From Vespula vulgaris (lineage: Eukaryota; Arthropoda; Insecta; Hymenoptera; Vespidae): 64,000 bases of DNA. The stretch is from NCBI RefSeq assembly GCF_905475345.1, contig NC_066588.1, positions 5,385,001 to 5,449,000 on the forward strand, in the 5' to 3' direction. A model generated the notes under the pieces. That model did no database searches. It was given only the letters and a program-made list of their open reading frames with translations, and was not told the origin of the DNA. Positions 29,132-40,593 of this stretch are shown in pieces (position 1 is the stretch's first letter; each line of letters starts with the position of its first letter). The position numbers were made by a program, and so were the translations under genes.

Positions 29132-29358
29132 TTCGAGTAAAGGAATTCTTTCATTAAACCAAAGTAAAAGTTTCAAATTCTCGCGTTATTAACGCTTCCG
29201 GCAATGCCTGTATACATCGATGTTTAAAGATTAAGACTTACCTGTGCAATGTTTCGTCTCTTCTCGTCAACGACGATTTTAATCCGTATATTGTGTATCG
29301 TGTTTGTATATTACATTGTACACGCGAAGGATACAAATGTATATGTATGTATGTACGC

Positions 29359-29396
<38 letters not shown>

Positions 29397-29661
29397 CATA
29401 CATACACACACATACATTGTAATCTTTTCATTCGACTAATTTAACGATAAATTCGATCAAAATACCTTGAAAACTTCTTCCAACGATATAACTCGAATTT
29501 ATTTATTTCATCTTGAATGATAGTTTAAAAAGATATCGTCATATTTTGTTTAACCAGATATGTACGTCTATCGATACGTTCCTAAAATATAATATCATTT
29601 TGTCGGTAGACCGAATATAAAATTTAATATAAGTTCTACGATGTGTGATTTTAAACGTGAT
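27712..29661 (+). other. Dh44 3' UTR and intergenic DNA
   Basis: No coding sequence is supported. It begins with A-rich DNA (about 27915-27970) and holds an (AT)n run at 28535-28583, a (CT)n run at about 29105-29133 and an AT/GT-rich patch near 29340-29410. The likely end of the Dh44 transcript is set by one of several AATAAA-like signals, the clearest at 29662. Confidence 0.5.
28535..28583. repeat. (AT)n microsatellite
   Basis: About 24 uninterrupted AT units in the Dh44 downstream region. Confidence 0.95.
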
Positions 29662-29674
29662 AATAAATTTTATT
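29662..29674. terminator. Bidirectional poly(A) signal between convergent genes
   Basis: AATAAA on the plus strand (29662-29667) is followed after one base by TTTATT (29669-29674), which is AATAAA on the minus strand. The pair lies between the ends of Dh44 (plus) and ebi (minus), about 670 bases from the ebi stop. Another minus-strand AATAAA lies at 29769-29774. Usage is inferred. Confidence 0.4.
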
Positions 29675-30338
29675 TAATGTACAACCACGCGTCCTGAGAT
29701 TATATTAATCGTCCTTGGAACCTTTTGGAAAGACAACAACAATGCCACTGTACCGTTCCTTACAAAAGTTTATTTTTTCTTTTTTTGTTCTTTCTTTTTT
29801 TTCTTTCTTTTTTTTCTTTTGTTCTTTTAATTATTATCGATGTCATTACAATATTTAGTTACTGTTATTACACAGTTATTATATATAGTTCACTGATTTC
29901 AATCGTGTAGTGAACAGTAAACTTTTGCCTTTCTCTGTAAATATAAACTGTTAAATCGCTTTGCTCTGTACACGGTACCATTGAAAATATGATTAATGTA
30001 CATTACATTTGTTCGTTATGAATATTTTAAAAGAAAATTATTTTGAAAGACAATTATTTGTAATTAGAATTCAATTGATATCTTCGTTAACGTTTCTTTT
30101 TTTTTTGTTTCTTTGTAGAGAGACAATTCGGTATTAACAAATGGTATTCTTTCGTAATAATTGCTTTTCAATAAAATTTTGATATAATTTAATTTCATAC
30201 GTAATAATAATTTTACGTAAACGTTAAGAAAAGATATATATATATATGTGTATGAATAAGCGAAATACAGAGAGAAGGTAATACAAAAGTGTAACGAAAT
30301 GACGAATTGGAGAAAAATAATATAAACTATGTTCGTAA

Positions 30339-32724
30339 TCACAGTTTACGAAGATCGAGAACAAATACGCTGCCATCTGATGCCGAAGCACCAACTTTAT
30401 CACCTCTACTATTCCAACATACTTCGAATATACCACCCGTACCTTTGTAACTGTGAACTAATAACCCGCTCTGCAAAGAACAGTAAATGATACGTTAGTT
30501 TGCAAGTGTTAAAACAGTGAACATAGATAAATTCATAATCACTTACCTGAGTAGACCAAATATGAACACATTTGTCAAAACTTCCGCTAGCAAGGAACTT
30601 GCCATCCGGACTAAACGCTACACTGTACACTGGTTCTGTATGTCTTGTGAGCGTATGTATACAAGCTCCTCTTTCTACATCCCACAATCTTACAGTAGAA
30701 TCGAATGATGCACTAGCAAGTGTCAAGTTCATATTCGGATTGTGTGTCCCTGGACCAGTTGGAGACCACTTGATCGTATAAATTTCTTTACTATGAGCTT
30801 GAAGATCGTGTACCCACGTATCCTGCTTCATAGACCATATCTTCAAACTCATGTCATCCGAACAACTAGCTAGTAGATTACCTTGAGGATCCCATTTTAT
30901 TGCATTGACTTCGTTCTGAAAATTTCGTCATAAGATATCATTTGAGAAACTACAATTTGAGTTGGAAAATCTTACTGACATCGACATACCGTATGACCTT
31001 GGAAGCTCTTTATGGGTTTATCTACATTCAGTTTGCATACATGAATACATTGATCCGTAGAGCAACTAGCAAATGATGTGTTAGTTTGCCAATCGACGTC
31101 TAATGCAGGTGCACAATGAAAACTGAATTGCTGAGTACACTCGCCACTTTCGGCGTCCCAAATAATAGTTGTTTTATCGACACCTGCACTTAAAATGTAA
31201 TTGCCACATTTGTTCCACTTCAATGCGAAAATTGGACCTTTGTGTTGACCCAAAGTAGTAGCCAATCTGCCTTCTGTCGTCCAAATGCGCGCATATCCAT
31301 CGTAACTTCCAGTTGCTAGCAACGTACCATCGCACTGAAATAATCAAAACGCGACTTTCTTTAATGTATATACCTTCACCGATTTAGATACAAGTAGAAC
31401 GAATATGTATTGTATACCTTCCAATCCAATGAAGTAACATCTTTGTTGCTAGGTACTTCCGCACCACCTTTTTGGATGCAATGGCGAAGAATCAATTGAT
31501 TTGGAGCCTGAGAATTGTCCGACATATCCCAAATACGGGCGGTGCTATCTCCAGAACCAGAGGCCAAAAGATCGGTAGTAGGATTCCAAGCGCATATAAA
31601 AACTTCAGACTCGTGTCCTCTTAATTTGGTTGCCTTACTAGCTGGTATTTCGACAGCACTAGCATTAGCACCCGTCCCTGTACCTTGCTGCTGTTCGTCC
31701 ACTTCCATTTCATTTCTATCACCACCTCGATCGCTTGTTCCTACGCCATTATTTGATGTCACCACTATAAATAGGTTCGAATAGATGTTCAACAATTTCA
31801 TGAATCATTGAAATTCTTTTAATTAACATATAATAGGATATGTGTATGCTCCTGCTAAATAGATATTTTGTACGATTTGAAAATTAAATTTTACCGACTC
31901 TGCCTAAATTTCAAGAACATAAAAGTACCTCGTCTATGCGATAGACAAGAATGCTTTTGCATCGAAAATTTAGATTTCGTCAGGAAAATTCAATCAAAAT
32001 ATCTAATATATTAAGCGGCCCATTAATCTACCTGATGATAATGAGGAGGTCTACAAAACTTCTATACTTTTGTAGACCAGGGTGTAATCAGGCATGGATA
32101 CCATATATAGAAGTTTGAAGAAGTAAACGTAATGACCATACAACCTTCTTCTCTATTCGTATCTTGAACTTCCGTTTTTATCTGTTGTTTCTGTTGATTG
32201 ATTTGATTTTGTCTAGATGCAACAACATCCGGCATAACCGCGTCGATGAGAGACAGAGACTCAACCATTCTCTGTTCTGTTCCATCTTCGCCAATAGAAA
32301 TTTCTGCTTCCGTATATTGTAATCCCTTTTGTAGAATAGATAGAAGTGCAGCTGGTGGTACTAGAGCGCCATTTATGTTACTCTGCGATATATGCGATTC
32401 TATACCAAAAGTGTACGCTGAATGCACAAAACCTATAATGTAAAAATAAATTCGTATTAATTATCTCAATAACAAAAATATTTATAATTCCCAATGTTAA
32501 TGCTAGTACAGAAAGCTGCAATATTTTCATTATACGTTAAATAGATTAACGGTCGTTAAATGATAAATTTTTAAATAACATTTATTAGACAAAAAGAAAG
32601 AAAAATAAACTGTATATCTGTTCATTGTCCCATGTAAGAGGTTAGCAAACGCTCTTATAGTCGTACCGGATTCTTGAAGATAGCGGTAGACTAAAAAGTT
32701 GACTTCATCGCTAGAGAAGCTCAT
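30339..32724 (-). CDS. ebi: Ebi/TBL1 WD40 corepressor subunit
   Basis: Orthologue of TBL1X/TBL1XR1 (Drosophila ebi), a nuclear scaffold of the SMRTER/NCoR-HDAC3 corepressor that also acts in proteasome-linked corepressor exchange. Coding exons on the minus strand are 32667-32724, 32145-32432, 31418-31764, 30990-31334, 30547-30915 and 30339-30470. All have GT-AG borders and matching phases, giving 512 aa against about 514 in human TBL1XR1. An N-terminal LisH motif (MSFSSDEVNFLVYRYLQESG) leads into the F-box-like region (HSAYTFGIESHISQSN...). A variable linker follows (about 110-158), then WD40 repeats from about 160 to the end, for example LRGHESEVFICAW, LLATGSYDGYARIW and FLASGSFDKCVHIW. The C-terminus is VGASASDGSVFVLDLRKL. 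No frameshift or missing repeat was seen. The start ATG is fixed by the conserved family N-terminus. Confidence 0.96.
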
Positions 32725-33638
32725 CGTTAAGGGCCTACACAGCACTAGCATAACACATTTACGTCGGGACACATTGAAAACTTTCGTTGTTTTACTTCCG
32801 ACGCTAAAATTTGCCGCGTTGGGTTGTTACGAGAAAGATACACGAACACATTGCACGCAATCTAAAAGACGGTAAACCAATTGAACGTAAATACTAACGT
32901 ACTCATGAAACTTTTCGGAAATTTGAAGCATTACAAATAGAATTTGCAAGACACAACAGTGACATTACGGTTATCAATTGATCGATTTTCTAAAAACTAT
33001 TTTTGACTTATGGGTTACTCGTTAAAATGAAAATATAAATATAACAAGTATCCTACATCAATATTTTTAATGCTAAGTTTCCTCTCTTATACATTTTTAC
33101 GTCGAAGATCTGGAAATTAAATAGCTTTAATTTGACCCTTCTCCTGTCAGATGGCGAGCTCGATGTCGGATGGTGACATCGATGTTCAGGATCGTATCTA
33201 TAAAAGGGCATTACTTCCGCTTACAGGGAACATCTATACGTTTGTCTCTAAAACATTATATTTCACATCGTCACCACTTGAGAACTATATAGAACAAAAA
33301 AGTTGAAAGTGATAAAAAAAACTTGAGTGTTTACATGAGTTAGACAATCCAATGACAACAGCGTATTGGAAATCATTGGAAATCATAAGAAGTTATTAAC
33401 GAAAAAAAAAGTTATACAACGTTACAAAACTTAATTAGTTTAGTACATAAATGATTAGTCAAATTAGAATATAAAGTTCTTGGTCGATAGACCAAAACGA
33501 TCAAATATGACACGGAATAACAGGTTAGACTTTGTTTATATGATTCTTTAATGATATAACATAACCTTACGACTCGACAAGCATAATGATTTTTAATCTT
33601 GTAAAAATTCATTTTTTTCTTATTACTACTTATCATCA
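32725..33638. other. Divergent promoter region between ebi and the next gene
   Basis: About 0.9 kb between the ebi start (minus) and the ATG at 33639 (plus). The ebi 5' UTR lies at its left end. A strong TATA box is at 33199-33206. A perfect 7-base inverted repeat (CGATGTC, 7-base loop, GACATCG; 33161-33181) lies just upstream of it. A 51-codon ORF starts at 33151 but overlaps the TATA box and is probably chance. Confidence 0.6.
33199..33206 (+). promoter_or_regulatory. TATA box for the 33639 gene
   Basis: TATAAAAG in the context tctataaaagggca fits the TATA consensus. A start site is expected around 33229, leaving a 5' leader of about 400 bases before the ATG at 33639. Whether the leader is spliced is unclear; an acceptor-like gttgtttag lies just inside the ORF at about 33653. 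Confidence 0.5.
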
Positions 33639-33989
33639 ATGCTATCGTTGTTTAGGAAACGAGGACGTACTCTGGAGGAAGAATCGAGCGAGTTCATGCC
33701 GCTAAGTAAAAGGATCAATAATCTTCATATTAATGGTTTTTCTGGCCTTCAGGAGAGTACAGCCGAAATGGAATCTGATTGGGGAGGTCCTAATTTTATT
33801 CCTTCTCCAAATTATTCAGAACCTTCTCAAAGCTCGCCGTTACACGACACTTGCGGTTCTAGCCAAAGTAGTTACACTGCCGATTACAGGCCTGATCTAG
33901 ATGCGACAGAAAATCCATTTTACTACGAAAGCAATAAATTATTGTTTTCTTTGTATATGGAACGTATGCAAAGATCTGATATGTATTAA
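33639..33989 (+). CDS. Small conserved-looking protein, possibly VCF/FAM104-like
   Basis: Single-exon ORF of 116 codons. It starts with a basic nuclear-signal-like segment (MLSLFRKRGR...PLSKR). An acidic and Ser/Pro-rich, probably disordered middle follows (about 42-85). It ends in a predicted helix (ENPFYYESNKLLFSLYMER) near the C-terminus. Codon use and amino-acid balance differ clearly from the repeat-driven frames around it, so I judge it real. I do not firmly recognise the family. The plan (N-terminal KR-rich patch, acidic/Ser linker, C-terminal Tyr-x-x-Asn-x-x-Leu helix) resembles the vertebrate VCP nuclear cofactors VCF1/2 (FAM104A/B), a guess from memory. It has a TATA promoter and is divergent from ebi. 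An alternative start after a possible acceptor at 33653 cannot be excluded. Confidence 0.6.
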   Translation: MLSLFRKRGRTLEEESSEFMPLSKRINNLHINGFSGLQESTAEMESDWGGPNFIPSPNYSEPSQSSPLHDTCGSSQSSYTADYRPDLDATENPFYYESNKLLFSLYMERMQRSDMY

Positions 33990-35377
33990 TAATGGCTTAA
34001 CTTTGCATATTTTATAGGTATTTTTTATTTACAACTTAATCATTCCTTTGGATAACTTTATAAAGCCATTGAGTTTGTCAGTCTTAGGTATTATTCTTTG
34101 CTATTTTAAATTAATTCAGTTACGTTACATCTCTAATATATAATCAGTATCTTTTATTACGTATCGTCTATATCGGAAGTTAATCGCGATATGTTAAAAT
34201 TAACTTCCTAATTTTCCTTGATAATTCATCTCGTCCGAAGAAGAGAAAATAATTCATTGATCGTTTTATATAATATTTATCGCTTTATTACCAAGAATTA
34301 CGCATGTCAAAATTATGTTAAATTAATAAATAATTCAAACGCCTTACATGATTTATTGTAATCGTATTTATATTTCTACCGTTTGTACGCGTCGATAGTA
34401 ATTTGTGCAAGAAATATTTGGTTAATATTAAATTTATACAGATTGTACGAAGGAGAGGAATAATATGAATAAAATGAGATGCGATTGAGTCAGATTTATT
34501 TGTTACTTTTCTTTTTTTCTCCAATAATGAAATTACAAGCTCGCTTAAAAAAATGTATTACGTTTGATATCTGTAATTATTCGTAAAGAAAAAATAAACA
34601 AGGGTCTTATATACACAGTCGAATTCGTAATCTAGGTAATACGAATGAATTGTTAATAATCGTTCAAACGCACGTTTCCAATTTCAAATTTCCCACCGTT
34701 GGAACGAATGATTGTAAATCGATCTTAACACCAGCTGGAATACGAATGCGACGGGAGCGCACTCTCGCGAGACGATAAGAACGAATAGCAGAACCTTTCG
34801 ACCAAACGTTGATACAACATTGAGAGGGAAGGAGACGCACGCGCACGCTCAGTGTAAGGTTTGTTTCTCAATATCGCATGGCCACACATATTGAGAGAGT
34901 AAAACGGTTAGTTGATCTTTCATCGTGTCTTTTATCATAAACGCTATATAATTTGTGCAAAAGGAAAAACCCGGTGGCCTTGCGACGATTGGGATAAAAA
35001 TCGTCGTAACGTTTTAGTAATTCAGGAGGAACCGACAAAGCCACACGATTAGAACGCGCGTGGTCACTTCTTTTTTCTCTTCTCACACTTTCGCACGATA
35101 TATAGATATATATTTGTGTGTGCGTGTGTTGTACGTGAGGGCGCGCGTAACCCGCCGCCATAGTTAATCATATCCCTCGATGGAATGTTAAACGAAGGCG
35201 CGCGCGCGCGCGCGCACACGTTTACCGCCTATCGGACTAATAATCGTTCGGAATAGAATAAAAACACGTATAAAGTAGGAAAATAGAATAAATTAACAGA
35301 GAAAGCGATAGAACGTATTAGAGAGATAAACGTCGAGAGAAAGTCAAGTGGATTAGAAAGAAATAGACGTAAAACAA

Positions 35378-35408
<31 letters not shown>

Positions 35409-36669
35409 GGACGTATTAAAAGAAAGAAAGTAAGAAAAACGGATAGAAAATTCGTTATATCGAAGAAACGGATCGACCGTCGGAACTAACCCACAAAACT
35501 GATCTCCGAGACGCTCGAGGTGGCGCGCGCGCATTCGTCATATCTCGCGCGCGTACGTTGGGAGGTCGTAACGAATCCTGTTCCGTTGGTCGTATTAATT
35601 AATTAATGTACTAATTATTTCATCGATTAATTAGTTAGTTAATTAGTTAATCGAGCCCGATTGAAATAACAGTGTTTGAGGGGAAAATAGAAAAAGTCAA
35701 AGATAAAAGAAAATATACGGGACAAGTGTAAAGTGGGAACAGAAAAATAAGAAAAGGAAATTGAACGAAGTACGAGAGGTAGACAGGAAGAGCAGAAGAA
35801 AAACGAAGTTCTTGCGATCGGATTGGCGCGGAGCGAGGCGACACGACGCATCACACGCCGAGTAAGTCGAACGCGCATGTTGTTGTGCGTTGCCCACTCG
35901 TCGAGCGGCCATGTACCGTTAACTCGAATTCATTTCACCGGAGTTGGACGGAAAAGCAAGTCCCGCTTCTTACCTACGAACCGATCGGGAGAGAGTCGCG
36001 ATCGTGCACGATCGGGCACGACTCGTTGTAAAAGCCGGAAACTCGCGTGCGTGTAATTCGTGCTCACCTAACCAAGTTTCACTCGGGACGTGGCTTATGC
36101 TCCCAATAGAAACGACGATACGAATCGAAAAGTACCGATCTCTTTTTCTCACTCCCTCCCTGCCCCTCTCTTCTATCTCTTTCTCCCTCCCTGTGCGTGT
36201 AAATGTGTCGTGCTATCGTCCTCGTTGCGAACTCTGTTTTTTGGTTTCTTTCGTTCTCTCTCTCTCTCTCCGTCTCTCTGTCTCTCTCTCTCTTACTCGC
36301 GTAAATTTTATCCGAGAAGTCGCACAAAGTCTTAAATCGAGTCGAGTTAAGTCGTTCGTTCGTTCGTTCGGACGCGCGTTTCGTATGACGTGTGCACAGT
36401 GAGTAGCAACACCAGCACCACCACTAGCATCGGAAACAGCAGGAGCAGGAGAAGCAGAAGCAGCAGCAGCAGCAGCAGCAGCAACGGTGGCGACGACGGT
36501 GGTGGTGGCGGTAGTAGTAGTAGTGTAGTAATAGTAACAGAGCGACGACAACGACAAACGACGCTACTAGGTACGACGGGCAACCGAGAGCGCAGCGTAG
36601 AAATGAGAAAGTCCACGTCGCTGTCGCGTTTTACGCGCTGAGGAGATCGAGAACACAAGAAACGAGAAA
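33990..36669. other. Intergenic DNA becoming CpG-rich toward gene A
   Basis: After the AT-rich 3' region of the 33639 gene (to about 34650) base composition shifts. From about 34650 on, CpG-containing words are dense, as in an insect promoter region. Contents include a (CG)8-(CA)2 tract (35198-35220), a cluster of TAATTA-type words (35593-35653), CT/GA blocks, and AGC and GGT trinucleotides near 36450-36530. Open frames here are compositional. Promoter and 5' exons of zinc-finger gene A probably lie in this region. A GTGAGT donor-like site is near 36399. Confidence 0.5.
35198..35220. repeat. (CG)n-(CA)n alternating purine-pyrimidine tract
   Basis: Eight CG units followed by two CA units. Such tracts can adopt Z-DNA. 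The survival of so many CpGs in an AT-rich genome argues against heavy germline methylation here. Confidence 0.85.
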
Positions 36670-36964
36670 AGAACAGAACAGAACAGAACAGAACAGAATA
36701 GAACGGCTGAGAGGCGCGTACGTGCGAACGAACGGACGGACGGACGGACGGACGGACGAACGGACGAACGAACGAACGAACGAACGTACGTACGGTCGGT
36801 CGGTCGGTCGGTCGGTCGGTCGGTCGGTCGGTTGGTCGGTCGATCGGTCGGTCGGTCGGTTGGTTGGTTGGTCGGTCGGTCGGTCGGTCGGTTGGTCGGT
36901 CGTCGGTCGCTAGCTAGCTAGCTAGCTAGCTAGCTAGCAGGCTGGTTTGCTCGCTCGCTCGCTC

Positions 36965-37012
<48 letters not shown>
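36670..37012. repeat. Mosaic of short tandem repeats
   Basis: A chain of different repeats without spacers: (GAACA)n, (CGGA)n, (CGAA)n, (CGTA)n, (CGGT)n with CGAT and GGTT interruptions, (CTAG)n, (GCTC)n and (GCTT)n. Both strands are open for 60-70 codons because of the period, but this is not protein. It lies just upstream of, or inside, the presumed 5' UTR exon of gene A. Confidence 0.95.
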
Positions 37013-37013
<1 letters not shown>

Positions 37014-37183
37014 TTCGCTCAGAGACAGTCTTGAGAAACTCGTGCCAGAGCACAGGGACATTTGATCGTTGTCCACCGAACGGTGAGGTTGAAAGAAGAA
37101 AGACGGCGGAGTCGTGGAGAAGAAGGAAAGAAGAATCCGCCAAGGAGGCGCGCGCGCTCTCTCTTTCTCTTCTATTCCTTTGG
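37013..37183 (+). other. Putative 5' UTR exon of zinc-finger gene A (3' part)
   Basis: The segment ends in a consensus donor, TTTGG|GTAAGT at 37183/37184. The next coding-linked acceptor is at 41239. The 5' end is unknown and may include the repeat mosaic. Assignment to gene A is by strand, position and the donor only. Confidence 0.35.
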
Positions 37184-37305
37184 GTAAGTAGTATTTAAAT
37201 AAAACGAGAAATACTGGAAGGAACAAGAGATTCGCGGAGTTCGTGATTTCTTCTTTCGTTGATCGAGCGTCCTATGGCGTCTCTCTTCGTCTCTCTTGCA
37301 CTTTC

Positions 37306-37355
37306 TTTTTCTCTCTTTCTCTCTCTCTCTCTTTCTTTCTCTCTCTCTCTCTTTC

Positions 37356-37395
<40 letters not shown>

Positions 37396-37396
37396 G
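37306..37396. repeat. (CT)n microsatellite
   Basis: CT run with TTT interruptions, followed by (CA)n and CACT units. Confidence 0.9.
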
Positions 37397-37880
37397 CACA
37401 CACACATACAACATACATTCGTTGTACACTCACTCACTCACTCAATCACTATTGCTTGCTTTCTCACTCGTTAACTCCCTTCGTTCTCAACGCGCACCTT
37501 TTGCCACGGTCCTCAATAATAATCCACGACGTAAGAAACGTTGAAAGAGGAAGAGAAAGAGAAAGAGAGAGGCGTGCCACGGTTTAAGAGAGAAACCGCG
37601 AAACGGTGGCCCACGGAGAGCACCCACCCCAAGACACTAAAATCGTCGCGGGGCCCTCGTCGTGGCTGACGGCTTGGCTCGGGCAGGCTTTGGTGGGGTT
37701 GGTCGGAGGTGCGGACAGTGGTTGAGAGGCTGGTGGGGTTGGAAATTGCGTGGTGGTGGGTGCCCGCCGAGGTCTCGGAGGCCCCTCCGTGGCATCTCGC
37801 TGCCTCTAACCCAACGAGGTGGGGGTGTAAACAACAGCCCTGCCCGTGCTCCTCTCCGTTGGCATAGCCCTGGCTGCTTC

Positions 37881-38045
37881 GTGCCTGCCTGCCCTGCCTT
37901 GCCTTGCCTGCCTTGTCTCGTCTTTCCTTACTTTACCTTTCCTTTCCTTTCCTTGCTTTACCTTTCCGTATCTTCTTTTACTTTACCTTACCTTGCCTTA
38001 CCTGTTTGTCTACCTACCTTACGTACCTGCTTATTTGTCCGCTCG
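37881..38045. repeat. CCTTG/CCTTT pentanucleotide-like array
   Basis: Imperfect pentamers (CCTTG, CCTTT, CCTTA, CCTGC) run for about 160 bases. The Pro/Cys/Leu-rich plus frame through it has no ATG start and is an artefact. Confidence 0.75.
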
Positions 38046-38419
38046 TTAGCCTCGCCTTAATCGCCCATACCTTTCCTTCGCTTTATCGTTTTATATTTTT
38101 TTTTATTTTTTCATGTACGCACAAATAAACAGTTATATATATGTATGTATGTATGTAATCGTATGTATATATACTAAATAGTTCCGTTCCTCGAGCTATT
38201 CTTCTCGGCAAAGCATCTTCCTATTTCCTCCCTCTCTCCATCTCCCTCTCCCTCTCTACCTCGTAGAGCGCATTCCACTCCGATCGCGAAAGAACGACAC
38301 GGAAAAGGGAGTGAGAGAGAGGATGAAGAGGAGAGGAAGAGACGATGGAGGTGGTGGACACCCGCGTACCGTCGCGGGAGAAGCCAGCCATGTTCGAGAA
38401 AGAGGAGAGGAACAGAGTT

Positions 38420-38421
<2 letters not shown>

Positions 38422-38466
<45 letters not shown>
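38422..38466. repeat. (GA)n microsatellite
   Basis: GA run of about 22 units. Confidence 0.95.
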
Positions 38467-38470
<4 letters not shown>

Positions 38471-39080
38471 GCAATTGCATTCGTCGAGAGAAAATAAAAG
38501 CCGTCGGCTACGTCGCCGCGTAGAAGGCAGTATCCTCCGTGTCATGGCGGCTGAGAGCAACCATTTCGACGCGTTCGATTTCCGTCGGCTTGTCGACCGT
38601 CCGATTGGTTTTCCCGTGCGAGTTTGTGCCACGTCACACGATTCGCTCATCTCCGGCCACGTCATCATTACTAAGATTATTACACGTCGTTCGTTTACCA
38701 ACGAAACGTTCTCCCATTTCCGCTTTCACTTTTCGATCATTTTCAAGGGCCAAAACCGGACATGTTTAGAAGGTGGCCGTTTTAACGTTAAAGGCATTCG
38801 TCGTAACATGGATCGTTTCGTTGTGATAGTAATAATGGTAGTAGTAGTAATAATAGAAGCAGTAGTAGTAGTAGTAATAGAACGACGACGACGACAAACG
38901 AATCGGAGGAAGCCATGCTACAACAACGGTACGCCGCGGCGCCGTTCCATCCGCCGAACGTCGTCCCGACTTGGGCCGAACGGATCTACGATACTATGTA
39001 CGTGTCGGACACGTTACGTAAGAGATGGAGAAGAGAGATAATCTTTCGTAAAATAGACAGAAATATATGTATATGCGTAG

Positions 39081-39083
<3 letters not shown>

Positions 39084-39159
<76 letters not shown>
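39084..39159. repeat. Long (GA)n microsatellite
   Basis: About 37 uninterrupted GA units, the longest perfect dinucleotide run noticed in the window. Confidence 0.95.
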
Positions 39160-39161
<2 letters not shown>

Positions 39162-40088
39162 TTTAGAAATAGAAAGAAACGAGAAATTATTTATTAGGAG
39201 AATGTATGCGTAGATATCGCGTTTAATTCGCGTACACGCGACAGGTATTATCGTTGTGCGTACATACGTGCGCGCGCGCGTTCTTCGCGAAAGCGAGCGA
39301 GAGAGAGAGAGAGAGAAAGAGAGAAAGAGGCAGGCGCAGCGAGCCTTAAGAGAATCGACGCCATTACGACATGCGCGTCTTGCAAAGGAGACCGACGGCC
39401 TCGGCCGAGCGGTCAGTCGCACTCGCCGTTTCGCCGACGACGAAAAAGCCAAACGTCCGGCCGAAAAGGGACGCGTCAACGCGTGGATGTCGAGAAAAAG
39501 AGAGAGAGAGAGAGAGAGAAAGGAAGAAAGAAGGAAAGAGAGAGAGAAAAGGAGAAAAAAAAACTTTTCTCTCCTATTATACTTGTCGGTATTCGCGTGT
39601 TTTGTTCGCCGCGTCGTGACTATCGAAGGATTCGCGAGGGAATAACGACAACGAGTACGTGCGTGCGATCCACGTCCGATCCGCGTCCGTCGTTTATAGG
39701 CCGCTCGACGCGCGACACCCTTCTTCTACGGCGGACGGCGGCGGTAAAGGCGGCACGACGGGTAACAACCTAACCTCTCTTTCTCTCTCTCCTCTCTCTA
39801 CGTTCTCTCCCTCTTGCCTTCTCTCTTCTGTCTGTTGGCTGCCTTCCTTCCTTCCTTCCCTCCGAGTACGTTCCGAAACAAGGGCAAACGTCGCCGTCGT
39901 GTCCCACTTCGTCTACCACGGTGTCTACTACTCTGCTGCTCCCTCTCCCTATTCTCTCTCTCTCTCTCTCTCTCTCTCCTCTCTCTCCCGATATTTCGCG
40001 TTCCCCTCCCCTGGGAGTTTCCGGTAGTGTCGTGGCTTGTCTCCCTTCTTTCTTGGCGCGTGCCCCTACCCCTTCCTGAGCTTTCCGA

Positions 40089-40113
40089 CTCTCTCTCTCT
40101 CTCTCTCTCTCCT

Positions 40114-40190
<77 letters not shown>
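40089..40190. repeat. (CT)n microsatellite with a repeated CTCATT interruption
   Basis: Three CT blocks are separated by two copies of 'cctctcattc', suggesting an internal duplication of the array. Confidence 0.9.
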
Positions 40191-40191
<1 letters not shown>

Positions 40192-40593
40192 GCATGTCTC
40201 TCCTCTCTGGCAACATATCTTTCTTTCTCTCGTCATACTCTCCCGCACAGTACATGTTACTACTTTATGCTGTGGTGTGGAGTAGGTGCTAGAAGGGGAG
40301 AGAAAGAAGAGAGAGGGATAGTGGTAAAGAGGGAGAGAGAGAGAGAACAGAGAAGAAAGAAAGAGATGATAACGGGTAGGAAGGAGGAAGATCGGTGGTG
40401 GAGGCTGCGAGAAGGGAGGGAGCGAAAGATCGGGGCTCTATTTCGCGGTGGGATCCCGCTTTCCCACCTATGCCTTCCCCCCTATCCTCTTTCTGCTCCT
40501 ACCCCTTACCCCGTGGTTGCAACGCTAGGTGGAGTGGGGTGTAATCCTGGGCCACTTCGGCGACCATCCTCCCTGCTCCCGGATCCCTTTTGT

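Noticed and set aside
33151..33306. 51-codon ORF starting ATGGCGAGC upstream of the 33639 gene
   Set aside because: It spans the TATA box and presumed transcription start, so it would not be in the same transcript. No recognisable protein features.
37662..38060. 132-codon plus-strand frame in GC-rich DNA
   Set aside because: It begins at GTG rather than ATG. The Gly/Trp-rich start and Pro/Cys/Leu-rich end follow from GGT/GGG-rich and CCTTG repeat DNA. No splice or homology support.
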